A stretch of 22,784 bases of DNA from a bacterium. Lineage in GTDB: Bacteria; JAHJDO01. This document shows, piece by piece, positions 16,352-22,784 of the stretch (positions are counted from its first letter, which is position 1; each line of letters begins with the position of its first letter). The DNA lies in contig JAUWOV010000022.1 in the NCBI GenBank assembly GCA_030611945.1, forward strand, positions 1 through 22,784, in the 5' to 3' direction. The notes beneath the pieces are model-generated. The model ran no database searches, was not told the origin of the DNA, and saw only the letters and a list, made by a program, of their open reading frames with translations. The position numbers and the translations under genes were made by a program.

Positions 16352-17808
16352 TTTTTGTAATTAATATATACAGATTTGTTTTCAGTAAAAAATTCTATTC
16401 CTGTGTCTCCAGCTTCAGGCAGCCCATATCCTGAGGATTTAATGCCTCCAAATGGAAGCTGTGGTTCCTTGAAGCTGGTAGGTAGATTTACATGAGTTAG
16501 TCCCACCTCAGTCTTTTTAATAAATTCCATAGCGCTGGACATGTCTTTGGTATATATAGAGGAAGATAGGCCATATTGAATTCCGTTAGCTATAGACAGA
16601 GCTTCAGAGAAGTTGTCAGCTTCTATTATAGAAAGAACAGGACCAAATATCTCTTCTTGAGCTATTCGCATATTCGGTTTAACATCAGTAAAAATAGTTG
16701 GCTCTACAAAAAAGCCTCTATCATATTGAGCCCATTCTAATCTTTTTCCGCCAAAAATAAGTCTAGCACCTTCTTGCTTTCCTAATTCAATATATTCCAA
16801 AACCCTGTTCAGCTGAGATTCTCCGGCTAAAGGCCCCATAGAAGTATCCTTGTTTAGCCCATCTCCTACTTTAATCTTCTTTGCCTTTTTAATCAGAATA
16901 TCAATAAAATCGTCAGCTATTTTTTTATCCAGAATTACTCGACTGGTAGAGGTGCACCATTGACCAGAGCAACTATAGGCAGCAAGAAATACGCCACTAG
17001 CAGCAAGCTCCAAGTTTGCATCTTCTAAAACAACAGTAGGATTTTTGCCTCCCATCTCTAATTGCGTCCTAACCATATTCTCAGAGGCAATTCTATTTAT
17101 TCTTGCTCCAATCTCATTTGAACCTGTAAAGGATATAGCTTTAATAAATTTGTTAGCTATCATCTCATCCCCTATTTTTGAGCCAGCTCCGGTAACAAAA
17201 TTTAAAACTCCATCAGGGATTCCTGCCTCATTAAGTATCTCCACAAACTTCAAGCCGCAAAGAGGTGTAAAAGAAGCAGGTTTAAAGATAACGGTATTTC
17301 CAGCCATCAATGCAGGCGTAATCTTCCGGCATGGAACATTCACAGGAAAGTTCCATGGGCTTAAGATTGAAACAACACCAAGTGGCTGTCTTATAGTATA
17401 GGAGAAGCTCTTTTCATTTTCAGGAAAAGAGCTTTTACCAAATAACCGTTGTCCCTGAGCGATCTGAAACTCCATCTCCTTTATTGCCGATTTAATCTCT
17501 GCTTCTGACTCTTTTAGTGTTTTCCCCTCTTCCAATGTTAAATATTTTGCCAATTTATTCTGCTGCTCTTTTAATAGACTAACAGCTTGAGAAAGAACGT
17601 TAGCGCGTTTGGAAGGAGACCATTTGCCCCAGATCCCAAAGGCTCTACTTGCAGATTCAATCGCTTTTTTCACATCCTCCGCATTTGATTGTTGGAAATA
17701 TCCAATTATTTGTTTTTGATTAGCTGGATTGATATCTGGAAAAACTTTTCCTGATACTGAATCCAGCCATTTTCCATCAATATAGTTTTTATATGTAGTT
17801 ATATTCAT
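16348..17808 (-). CDS. NAD(P)-dependent aldehyde dehydrogenase
   Basis: 486 residues, standard length for the ALDH superfamily. NFPVNVPCRKITPALMAGN and VIFKPA carry the cofactor and oxyanion residues, FTGSNEIG is the Rossmann turn, Glu251 in LEMGGKNP is the general base and Cys285 in GQWCTSTS the nucleophile; EEIFGPVLSII and the C-terminal LPFGGIKSSGYG are also present. It is close to the succinate-semialdehyde/lactaldehyde/glycolaldehyde group, but the aldehyde cannot be named with certainty. In this operon, lactaldehyde from deoxysugar cleavage is a reasonable candidate. It starts 19 bases after the fucosidase stop and overlaps E1-alpha by four bases. Confidence 0.94.
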   Translation of the reverse strand: MNITTYKNYIDGKWLDSVSGKVFPDINPANQKQIIGYFQQSNAEDVKKAIESASRAFGIWGKWSPSKRANVLSQAVSLLKEQQNKLAKYLTLEEGKTLKESEAEIKSAIKEMEFQIAQGQRLFGKSSFPENEKSFSYTIRQPLGVVSILSPWNFPVNVPCRKITPALMAGNTVIFKPASFTPLCGLKFVEILNEAGIPDGVLNFVTGAGSKIGDEMIANKFIKAISFTGSNEIGARINRIASENMVRTQLEMGGKNPTVVLEDANLELAASGVFLAAYSCSGQWCTSTSRVILDKKIADDFIDILIKKAKKIKVGDGLNKDTSMGPLAGESQLNRVLEYIELGKQEGARLIFGGKRLEWAQYDRGFFVEPTIFTDVKPNMRIAQEEIFGPVLSIIEADNFSEALSIANGIQYGLSSSIYTKDMSSAMEFIKKTEVGLTHVNLPTSFKEPQLPFGGIKSSGYGLPEAGDTGIEFFTENKSVYINYKK

Positions 17809-17827
17809 CTTTCTCCCTTTATATCAC

Positions 17828-19099
17828 TTATACATTTGGACGCAGACAGAGTGAGACCACAGTGTCTCGTGGATCTGGCATATGCGCCGGCATTAGAACA
17901 CACAAATCTTTCTCCCTATCTTTTATCCCTGGCGCTGTGCCAGCCCTGGATAACGCAGTATAGTCCTCTATCTTTAGGTTTGTGCCGTCTCCAAGCAATG
18001 TAGCATACTTCACTTTGCCAGCCAGTTCAGGGAGAGCTAGCCACCCCTGTTGACAGTGAAAAAGATGCAGATAAAGCATCTCTTGTTTCTGAGTGTATCG
18101 TGCATCGGTAGGTGGAATGAACTTGCTTATACCTGCCCCATAGATTGATTCCCCATTCTTGCTCATCCACTGGCCAATTTCTTGGAGATTTGTTACGAAT
18201 TCATCCTGGATTCGCCCTCGTGGAGTAGGTCCGACATTCAAGAGCAGATTACCGTCTTTACTGACTGTATCCACAAGCATTCTGATTAATTGAGTAGTAG
18301 ACTTGTTTTCTGGATCCTGACGATAATATCCCCAGGACTGACCTATTGTCATACACGATTCCCACATCCTGGTTTTATCTCCATCCTTAATTACATCCTC
18401 GGGTATATACTGTTCAGGAGTTGTAAAATCTTCGGGTAACCCAAGCCGGTTATTGATCAGGATTTCAGGATTTATTTCTCTTGTCATACGAATAATTTCT
18501 TCTGATTCCCATTCTTTTGCTCCCTTTCCCTCATACGAGAAATCAGACCATAGAATGTCAATCTTCCCATAGTTAGTCAGTAACTCGCGCAATTGTCCAT
18601 GAAGATAGGAAACATACTGACTCCATTCCCTTTTTCCCGACTTTGCTTCTTCATCGTTACGTTGAGGGTGCAGGCTGTCAATAGTGTAGTGCTGATGATG
18701 CCAGTCAAGAAGAGAATAATAGAAGCCAACTTTTAAACCAACATTCCTAAAAGCTTCAATCCATGGCTTAATGAGATCCTTACCATAGGGTGTGTTAGTT
18801 ATCTTGAAATCAGTTAACTTGCTATCAAAAAGACAGAAGCCATCGTGATGTTTTGTTGTAATAACCGCATACTTCATTCCCGCATCTCTCGCTAATTCAG
18901 CCCATTGGGATGGGTTATAATCTATGGGATTAAATCTATTGAAAAGCTTTTCATACTTTTCCCTCGGAACCTCCTCCTTTGAATAATACCACATGTCCTT
19001 TGCAGTGATTGAATAAAGTCCCCAATGAATAAACATTCCGAATCTTGCGTTACGAAACCAGGTTGTGCGATCAGTCTCAATTGATTTGCTTATAGTCAT
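17828..19099 (-). CDS. GH29 alpha-L-fucosidase
   Basis: 423 residues. The N-terminal catalytic barrel shows WFRNARFGMFIHWGLYSI, KYAVITTKHHDGFCLFDSK (His94-His95 pair of the fucose pocket) and GKIDILWSDFSYEG with Asp196 at the nucleophile place, then INPEILINNR and DGNLLLNVGPTPRGRI, all typical of GH29. A small C-terminal beta domain (about 335-423) follows. No signal peptide is present, so it should work in the cytoplasm on imported fucosylated oligosaccharides, releasing L-fucose. Some GH29 members accept other substrates, so fucose is the family expectation rather than proof. The gene lies mid-operon, 36 bases after an SDR and 19 bases before the aldehyde dehydrogenase. Confidence 0.92.
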   Translation of the reverse strand: MTISKSIETDRTTWFRNARFGMFIHWGLYSITAKDMWYYSKEEVPREKYEKLFNRFNPIDYNPSQWAELARDAGMKYAVITTKHHDGFCLFDSKLTDFKITNTPYGKDLIKPWIEAFRNVGLKVGFYYSLLDWHHQHYTIDSLHPQRNDEEAKSGKREWSQYVSYLHGQLRELLTNYGKIDILWSDFSYEGKGAKEWESEEIIRMTREINPEILINNRLGLPEDFTTPEQYIPEDVIKDGDKTRMWESCMTIGQSWGYYRQDPENKSTTQLIRMLVDTVSKDGNLLLNVGPTPRGRIQDEFVTNLQEIGQWMSKNGESIYGAGISKFIPPTDARYTQKQEMLYLHLFHCQQGWLALPELAGKVKYATLLGDGTNLKIEDYTALSRAGTAPGIKDREKDLCVLMPAHMPDPRDTVVSLCLRPNV

Positions 19100-19135
19100 T
19101 TCAGAGTCTCCTTTTTTTAATTATTTATCCCAAAA

Positions 19136-19897
19136 CTAATATCCTAACGTTACTCCACCGTCAATATTGAGTGTAATGCCGGTTACAAAAGCGGCATCAT
19201 TACTTGCCAGATAAAGAGCTGCTTCACCGCACTCCTCAATTGTTCCAATACGGCCAAGTGGATGCTGACCAAAAATATATCTGCGCGCAGCCTCCGGGTC
19301 TTTCTGCTGAGAAAACCAGTCGTCAACCAGCGGAGTCTGGATCCAACCAGGACAGATAACGTTCACACGAATCCCATCTGGCGCAAAGTCAATTGCCATG
19401 CCTTTGCTCATGGCTATCTGACCGCCCTTAGTAGCAGAATATGCTCCTGCGTTTGGCTGACCAACAAGACCCACCATACTGCTGATATTAACTATATTCC
19501 CTTTTGTTTTGCGCAGGTGCTGTATTGAATACTTACTGCAGAGAAATGTGCTGCGCAGATTTGTATTTATGATAAATTCCCATTCCTGCTCAGAAGTCTC
19601 CTCTACGTTCTTTGATATATGGTATCCAGCATTATTCACCAGAATATCGAGCTTACCGAATGTCTTGATTGTAGTATCAATCATGTTCTGGATGGACTTA
19701 CTACTTGTTACATCGGTTTTTAGAAAGATTGCTCTTCCTTCAGAAGCTCCAAGTTTCTCAGCCATTTTTTCCCCAGCATCTTCCGTACGACATACAATAA
19801 CCACCTTCGCCCCTTCCCGGAAAAATACCCGCGCAATGCCCTCGCCAATACCTTTGCTTGAGCCGGTCACAATGGCTACCTTATCTTTTAAACGCAT
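19136..19897 (-). CDS. Short-chain dehydrogenase/reductase (classical SDR)
   Basis: 253 residues. TGSSKGIG at 11-18 is the nucleotide-binding turn, NNAG sits at 88-91, and the catalytic Ser139/140, Tyr153 and Lys157 are in place (NISSMVG, YSATKGG). CPGWIQTPLV and the closing GITLNIDGG are family features. The residues after beta-2 (CRTED) lack the acidic end that favours NAD, so NADP is possible. SDRs of this kind include FabG, sugar 1-dehydrogenases (L-fucose, L-rhamnose) and keto-deoxy-acid dehydrogenases. The fucosidase next door suggests a sugar or sugar-acid substrate, by context only. It lies between the solute-binding homologue (10-base gap) and the fucosidase. Confidence 0.93.
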   Translation of the reverse strand: MRLKDKVAIVTGSSKGIGEGIARVFFREGAKVVIVCRTEDAGEKMAEKLGASEGRAIFLKTDVTSSKSIQNMIDTTIKTFGKLDILVNNAGYHISKNVEETSEQEWEFIINTNLRSTFLCSKYSIQHLRKTKGNIVNISSMVGLVGQPNAGAYSATKGGQIAMSKGMAIDFAPDGIRVNVICPGWIQTPLVDDWFSQQKDPEAARRYIFGQHPLGRIGTIEECGEAALYLASNDAAFVTGITLNIDGGVTLGY

Positions 19898-19907
19898 AAC
19901 AAACCTC

Positions 19908-21128
19908 CTAACTTAAAATTTGATTAATCTTTTCTGCAGCTTGATTTAAAGCTTCTTTAACGCTGCATTCTCCCTTATATCCTTTCTGTAGGTTTATCCA
20001 TAGAGCATCCTCTATCGCCGGATATTTAGCCAACTTAGGCGGGATAAGTATGAAGTTGGCTACTGTCTCTTCAAGCATTTTAAGACGTTTCTCTTCCAGA
20101 GAGCCAGGTATAGCTTCTTCTCTAATTTTTTGCTGAGCTAGTTTTTTAACTGAAATAGCTCCACGTTTTGCCTCTTCATACTGCATCTTTTCAGAGAGTA
20201 AAAACCTCATCAAAGCTAAAGCGCCTCCTCTATCGTGGCAACTATTTGGAATGGCGTAGGAAAAACCGCCTGCATAGACACACCTCTTTCCAGATGGTCC
20301 AATTGGATAAATAGCTACGGCAAACTTATCCCCAACTTTTGATAATCCCGGGTCTTTGTATGTGGCGAATGAACCTGGCCAGTCTGTAGTCATAGCAGCC
20401 TTACCATCTCGGAAGCATTGGGCTACTTCATCATAATGCCATTCTGGTACTTCTTTGGGACAGACCTTATCTTCGTAATAGAGATTACGTAATAACCCTA
20501 AAGCCCATTCTCCAGCTTCATTGACAAATTGGGGCTTCAGATTATCATCTAGCAACACGCCTTCAGCCATGGTTAAAAGTTCAAAAAAGTGACCGAACAA
20601 TCCAGAATAACGGCCGGGGAAAACAAAACCGTAAAGATCAGGGGGTCGGGTAAAGAAATTAGCTATATCCTTTAACTTTTCCCAGGTATGGGGAGGCTCT
20701 AATGGGTAACCATACTTATTTTGGAAGGCCTCTTTCTCTTTTGGATCATCAAAGAGATCTTTGCGATAATAGACTAACTTTACATCAATATTTCGGGGAA
20801 GCTGCATCAGCCTGCCATTAATTCGCATAAGCTCAAGTGTTGCCGGGATAAATGAAGAGAGCTCTTCTTCATTGATATCATCATCTAATGGAGTTAACCA
20901 CTTCTCTTGAGATGGAGCATACTTAGAGTGGGTAGTGATGAGGTCATAATCGCCTCTCCCCTGGCTATAAAGGGATGAAATATGTTCATTAAGTTCCGGA
21001 TGAACAAGTTTTGCACCTATCTCAACTTTGTATCCGGTCTCTCGTTCAAACTCCGGGATTTTAGAATAAGGATAGTCATACATCGGACCGCCAACAAAAG
21101 CCACTTTAAGATATTTTTTTCTCCCCAT
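19908..21128 (-). CDS. Solute-binding-protein homologue (ABC family 1) lacking a signal peptide
   Basis: 406 residues. From residue 8 (LKVAFVGGP) it reads like the mature part of a MalE/UgpB-type sugar-binding protein: GDYDLITTHSKYAPSQEKWLTPLDDD, RLMQLPRNIDVKLVYYRKDLFDD, HTWEKLKDIANFFT, FRDGKAAMTTDWPGSF, GGFSYAIPNSCHDRGGALALMRFLLS. The N-terminus is MGRKKYLKVA with no hydrophobic leader and no lipobox. The upstream SDR stops only 10 bases earlier and AAGGAG lies five bases before the ATG, so no missed upstream leader fits. It would stay in the cytoplasm unless exported another way. No permease or ATPase gene is in the window. It could be a sensor for the neighbouring regulator or a degraded transporter part; neither is shown. 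Confidence 0.85.
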   Translation of the reverse strand: MGRKKYLKVAFVGGPMYDYPYSKIPEFERETGYKVEIGAKLVHPELNEHISSLYSQGRGDYDLITTHSKYAPSQEKWLTPLDDDINEEELSSFIPATLELMRINGRLMQLPRNIDVKLVYYRKDLFDDPKEKEAFQNKYGYPLEPPHTWEKLKDIANFFTRPPDLYGFVFPGRYSGLFGHFFELLTMAEGVLLDDNLKPQFVNEAGEWALGLLRNLYYEDKVCPKEVPEWHYDEVAQCFRDGKAAMTTDWPGSFATYKDPGLSKVGDKFAVAIYPIGPSGKRCVYAGGFSYAIPNSCHDRGGALALMRFLLSEKMQYEEAKRGAISVKKLAQQKIREEAIPGSLEEKRLKMLEETVANFILIPPKLAKYPAIEDALWINLQKGYKGECSVKEALNQAAEKINQILS

Positions 21129-21138
21129 TTTTTCTCCT

Positions 21139-21891
21139 TCAGTCCATTACAAATCCACCATTGACATCCAATATCTCACCGGTAATGTACGAAGCATTTT
21201 TTGAAGCCAAAAAGACCACTGCTTTGGCTACATCCTCAGGGCTCCCCATAAACCCAAGGGGAATAGAGCACTTGTATTTTTTCTTCAATTTGGGACTTAC
21301 TTTTATATTAACTCCCCCATCTATCACCCCAGGAGCAATAGCATTGACACGTATTCCCAACGGAGCACATTCCAAAGCTAAAGATTTAGTTAAAGAAATC
21401 ACTCCTGCCTTTGAAGCAGCATAATGTGCGCCTACACCAAAACCACCTGTCTTCCCTGCTGCTGAGGCTATATTTATAACAACGCCACTGCAACTTTTCT
21501 TCATCCATGGTAAAATTAGCTGGGATAGGAGAAAAATACTTTTTAAATTTATAGCAAAAACTTGGTCCCATTCCTTTTCTTTTATCTGATTAAAAGTTGT
21601 GCGGGGGCAGATACCAGCGTTATTAATGAGAATATCAATCCCTTTATAAATCTGAATAACCCGTTTAATAAACTTTTTTGCTTCGCCTTTTTTGGAGACA
21701 TCAACTTTCATGGCCATACTGGAAGGGCTATAAATTTTTATCTTTTCAACAACTCTCCTAGCCGCATTTATATCTAAATCAGCTACAACTACTTTGGCCC
21801 CTTCTCTGGCTAAAGCCAAACTAATTGCTTCTCCTAGTCCTTTGCCGCCGCCTGTAACAATAGCTAATTTTTCATTTAAATCATATTTCAT
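21139..21891 (-). CDS. Short-chain dehydrogenase/reductase (classical SDR), NAD type
   Basis: 250 residues. TGGGKGLG at 13-20, NNAG at 90-93, catalytic Ser143, Tyr157 and Lys161 (NIASAAG, YAASKAG) are intact. Asp38 at the end of beta-2 (VVADLD) is the usual sign of NAD rather than NADP preference, unlike the other SDR of this operon. The C-terminal ITGEILDVNGGFVMD is a standard SDR ending. In the operon context a sugar or 2-keto-3-deoxy acid dehydrogenase role is likely; FabG-like activity is the alternative. Its ATG overlaps the regulator's stop (ATGA), so it is the first structural gene under direct translational coupling to the regulator. Confidence 0.93.
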   Translation of the reverse strand: MKYDLNEKLAIVTGGGKGLGEAISLALAREGAKVVVADLDINAARRVVEKIKIYSPSSMAMKVDVSKKGEAKKFIKRVIQIYKGIDILINNAGICPRTTFNQIKEKEWDQVFAINLKSIFLLSQLILPWMKKSCSGVVINIASAAGKTGGFGVGAHYAASKAGVISLTKSLALECAPLGIRVNAIAPGVIDGGVNIKVSPKLKKKYKCSIPLGFMGSPEDVAKAVVFLASKNASYITGEILDVNGGFVMD

Positions 21892-22565
21892 TTTTGAAAA
21901 TCGCTTAGAATATATTTCTTTGTATTTAAAATATGTTCTTTCATTAATTTCCGGACTTCATCTATATCTTGTTTAATCAATGCTTTTAATATTTTATCAT
22001 GCTCTTTCCATGCCTGTTTTGCTCGTATAGGACGATAGTAGCCCATAACACGAAATATCTGTACAAAGTTATATAAACTCTCTAAAAACTCAATAAGCCG
22101 CTTATTTCCACAACAATTAATAATAATCCTGTGAAATTCCGAATCGAGTTTAGCTAATTGAGTAGCTGAATTTTTAGAAAGATAAATCTTGCTTTGCTTG
22201 AGTAATTTTTTTAGCTTGTTTAATTCTTTTTCAGTTATCTTAGAGCCAGACAGGCAGATAGCCAACCCCTCTAATACCTGACGAATCTCGTATACTTCAT
22301 CAACATCCTTGATGCCTAATTTCCTCACAGAACCACCTTTTCTGGGGATAAGCTCAATTAATCCATCCTTAGCAAGTAGGTTTAAAGCCGCTCTTATTGG
22401 GGTACGGCTTATGTTAAGTTCCTTAGATAGACTTTCTTCAATAAGTCTATCCCCTGCTTTTATCTTTTGGGTTACCAGCCAATTAGATAGGAGATCGTAG
22501 ACCTTGGTGCTTAAATCCATATGATGAAAAAAGTCTTGGTCTATACTCTTTTTTCCAGAAATCAT
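21888..22565 (-). CDS. GntR-family transcriptional regulator, FadR/FCD subfamily
   Basis: 225 residues. The winged helix (about 15-85) has GDRLIEESLSKELNISRTPIRAAL then GLIELIPRKGGSVR, typical GntR. The FCD effector domain (about 88-215) begins DVDEVYEIRQVLEGLA and shows the metal-site pattern Asp141-x3-His145 (DSEFH), His189 and His211. FCD domains bind organic acids or sugar acids through the metal, so an aldonate-like inducer (for example L-fuconate) fits the operon. It leads the eight-gene minus-strand unit, overlaps the first SDR by four bases, and is preceded by a promoter and an inverted repeat suited to autoregulation. Confidence 0.93.
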   Translation of the reverse strand: MISGKKSIDQDFFHHMDLSTKVYDLLSNWLVTQKIKAGDRLIEESLSKELNISRTPIRAALNLLAKDGLIELIPRKGGSVRKLGIKDVDEVYEIRQVLEGLAICLSGSKITEKELNKLKKLLKQSKIYLSKNSATQLAKLDSEFHRIIINCCGNKRLIEFLESLYNFVQIFRVMGYYRPIRAKQAWKEHDKILKALIKQDIDEVRKLMKEHILNTKKYILSDFQK

Positions 22566-22583
22566 TTCAATTATGCCCTATTT

Positions 22584-22600
22584 TTGTATTCTGTATACAA
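22584..22600 (-). promoter_or_regulatory. Probable GntR operator
   Basis: TTGTAT, five bases (TCTGT), ATACAA: a perfect 6-bp inverted repeat of 17 bp overall, whose right half contains the palindrome TGTATACA of the GT-N2-AC type bound by FadR/FCD regulators. It directly follows the predicted -10 box and lies 18 bases before the regulator ATG, a position that suits repression of the regulator's own operon. Confidence 0.6.
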
Positions 22601-22627
22601 TTTTATCATAAATTAAAATAGATGCAA
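22600..22627 (-). promoter_or_regulatory. Probable promoter of the GntR-led operon
   Basis: On the minus strand TTGCAT (22622-22627) and TAAAAT (22600-22605) are 16 bases apart. The -10 box matches five of six consensus bases, the -35 box only its TTG. The start point would fall inside the inverted repeat just downstream. The surroundings are very AT-rich, so the exact boxes are uncertain. Confidence 0.5.
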
Positions 22628-22693
22628 GAAAAAAATAATAAATGAATGGAAATGGTAAGATACATCCTTACCCCCTAGGTGGAGGATACAAGG

Positions 22694-22725
22694 GACCCCA
22701 TCCCGAAAGCTTTCGGGATGGGGTC
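22694..22725. repeat. Perfect 32-bp GC-rich palindrome
   Basis: The 16-base arm GACCCCATCCCGAAAG is followed at once by its exact complement, centred on AAGCTT. The flanks are AT-rich. No T-run follows on either strand, so it does not look like an intrinsic terminator. A weaker imperfect hairpin around CCTAGG (about 22665-22687) lies just before it. It may be a dispersed palindromic repeat or a cruciform/protein site in the divergent intergenic region; only one copy is in the window. Confidence 0.75.
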
Positions 22726-22758
22726 AGGAAAATATTAATAGTATCTACGGGAATATTT

Positions 22759-22784
22759 AAGGAGATAAAGAAAGAAGCATCATG
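22759..22784 (+). other. Possible ribosome-binding site and start codon of a rightward gene cut by the window edge
   Basis: AAGGAG at 22759-22764 is followed by ATG at 22782-22784, the last three bases. The 17-base spacing is longer than usual, and no coding sequence can be seen, so this is only a hint of a divergent gene. Confidence 0.25.

Noticed and set aside
22694-22725. Intrinsic terminator
   Set aside because: The palindrome has no loop bases and no T-run on either side, and no gene is seen to end there.
1-22784. tRNA or rRNA genes, CRISPR array, insertion sequence, integrase, prophage genes
   Set aside because: Nothing of the kind was seen by eye; gene-free gaps are all under 220 bases, and no spaced direct repeats or transposase motifs appear.

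Overview
The window reads as one contig of a bacterial chromosome with moderate to low GC, dense gene packing, and leader and promoter signals of ordinary bacterial type. The mix of LamG, CBM9-like and F5/8-like secreted proteins, GH130, GH3 and GH29 enzymes, a MtaA-like UroD homologue, a FAD_oxidored protein and a long GntR-led sugar operon resembles genomes of uncultured, probably anaerobic, polysaccharide degraders (PVC superphylum, Omnitrophota and similar lineages). This placement is inference from gene content only.

Region 1 (1-11764, plus strand). Eight genes run in one direction: a LamG protein cut off at the left edge, a multidomain secreted CBM9-like/TIM-barrel/F5/8-like protein, a GH130 phosphorylase or mannosidase, a GH3 glycosidase with a PA14 insert, a zinc-type UroD/MtaA-like protein, a FAD-dependent oxidoreductase, an HpcH/HpaI aldolase and a D-2-hydroxyacid dehydrogenase. 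The first two carry near-duplicate signal peptides. The last four are tightly packed (1-base and 4-base overlaps at the end) and look like an intracellular catabolic module fed by the glycosidases.

Region 2 (11750-14365, minus strand). A purine operon, purD then purE, has a MntA/HepT-type nucleotidyltransferase/HEPN pair between the two genes. The reading frames overlap, and a good sigma70-type promoter (TTGATT, 17-base spacer, TATAAT) lies upstream of purD. purE converges on the plus-strand operon with a 15-base overlap of coding ends.

Region 3 (14395-22627, minus strand). Eight genes form a probable single operon: a GntR/FCD regulator, an SDR, a solute-binding-protein homologue without a signal peptide, a second SDR, a GH29 alpha-L-fucosidase, an aldehyde dehydrogenase, and the E1-alpha and E1-beta subunits of a TPP-dependent 2-oxoacid or acetoin dehydrogenase. 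A promoter and a 17-bp inverted repeat that fits an autoregulatory operator precede the regulator. Together with the HpcH aldolase of region 1, the set suggests non-phosphorylative breakdown of L-fucose (or a similar 6-deoxy sugar) to pyruvate and lactaldehyde/lactate, but the lactonase and dehydratase are not in the window.

Region 4 (22628-22784). This is a short intergenic stretch with a perfect 32-bp GC-rich palindrome, then a possible ribosome-binding site and ATG at the extreme right edge. No tRNA, rRNA, CRISPR array, insertion sequence or convincing intrinsic terminator was found, and no gene-free stretch exceeds 300 bases.
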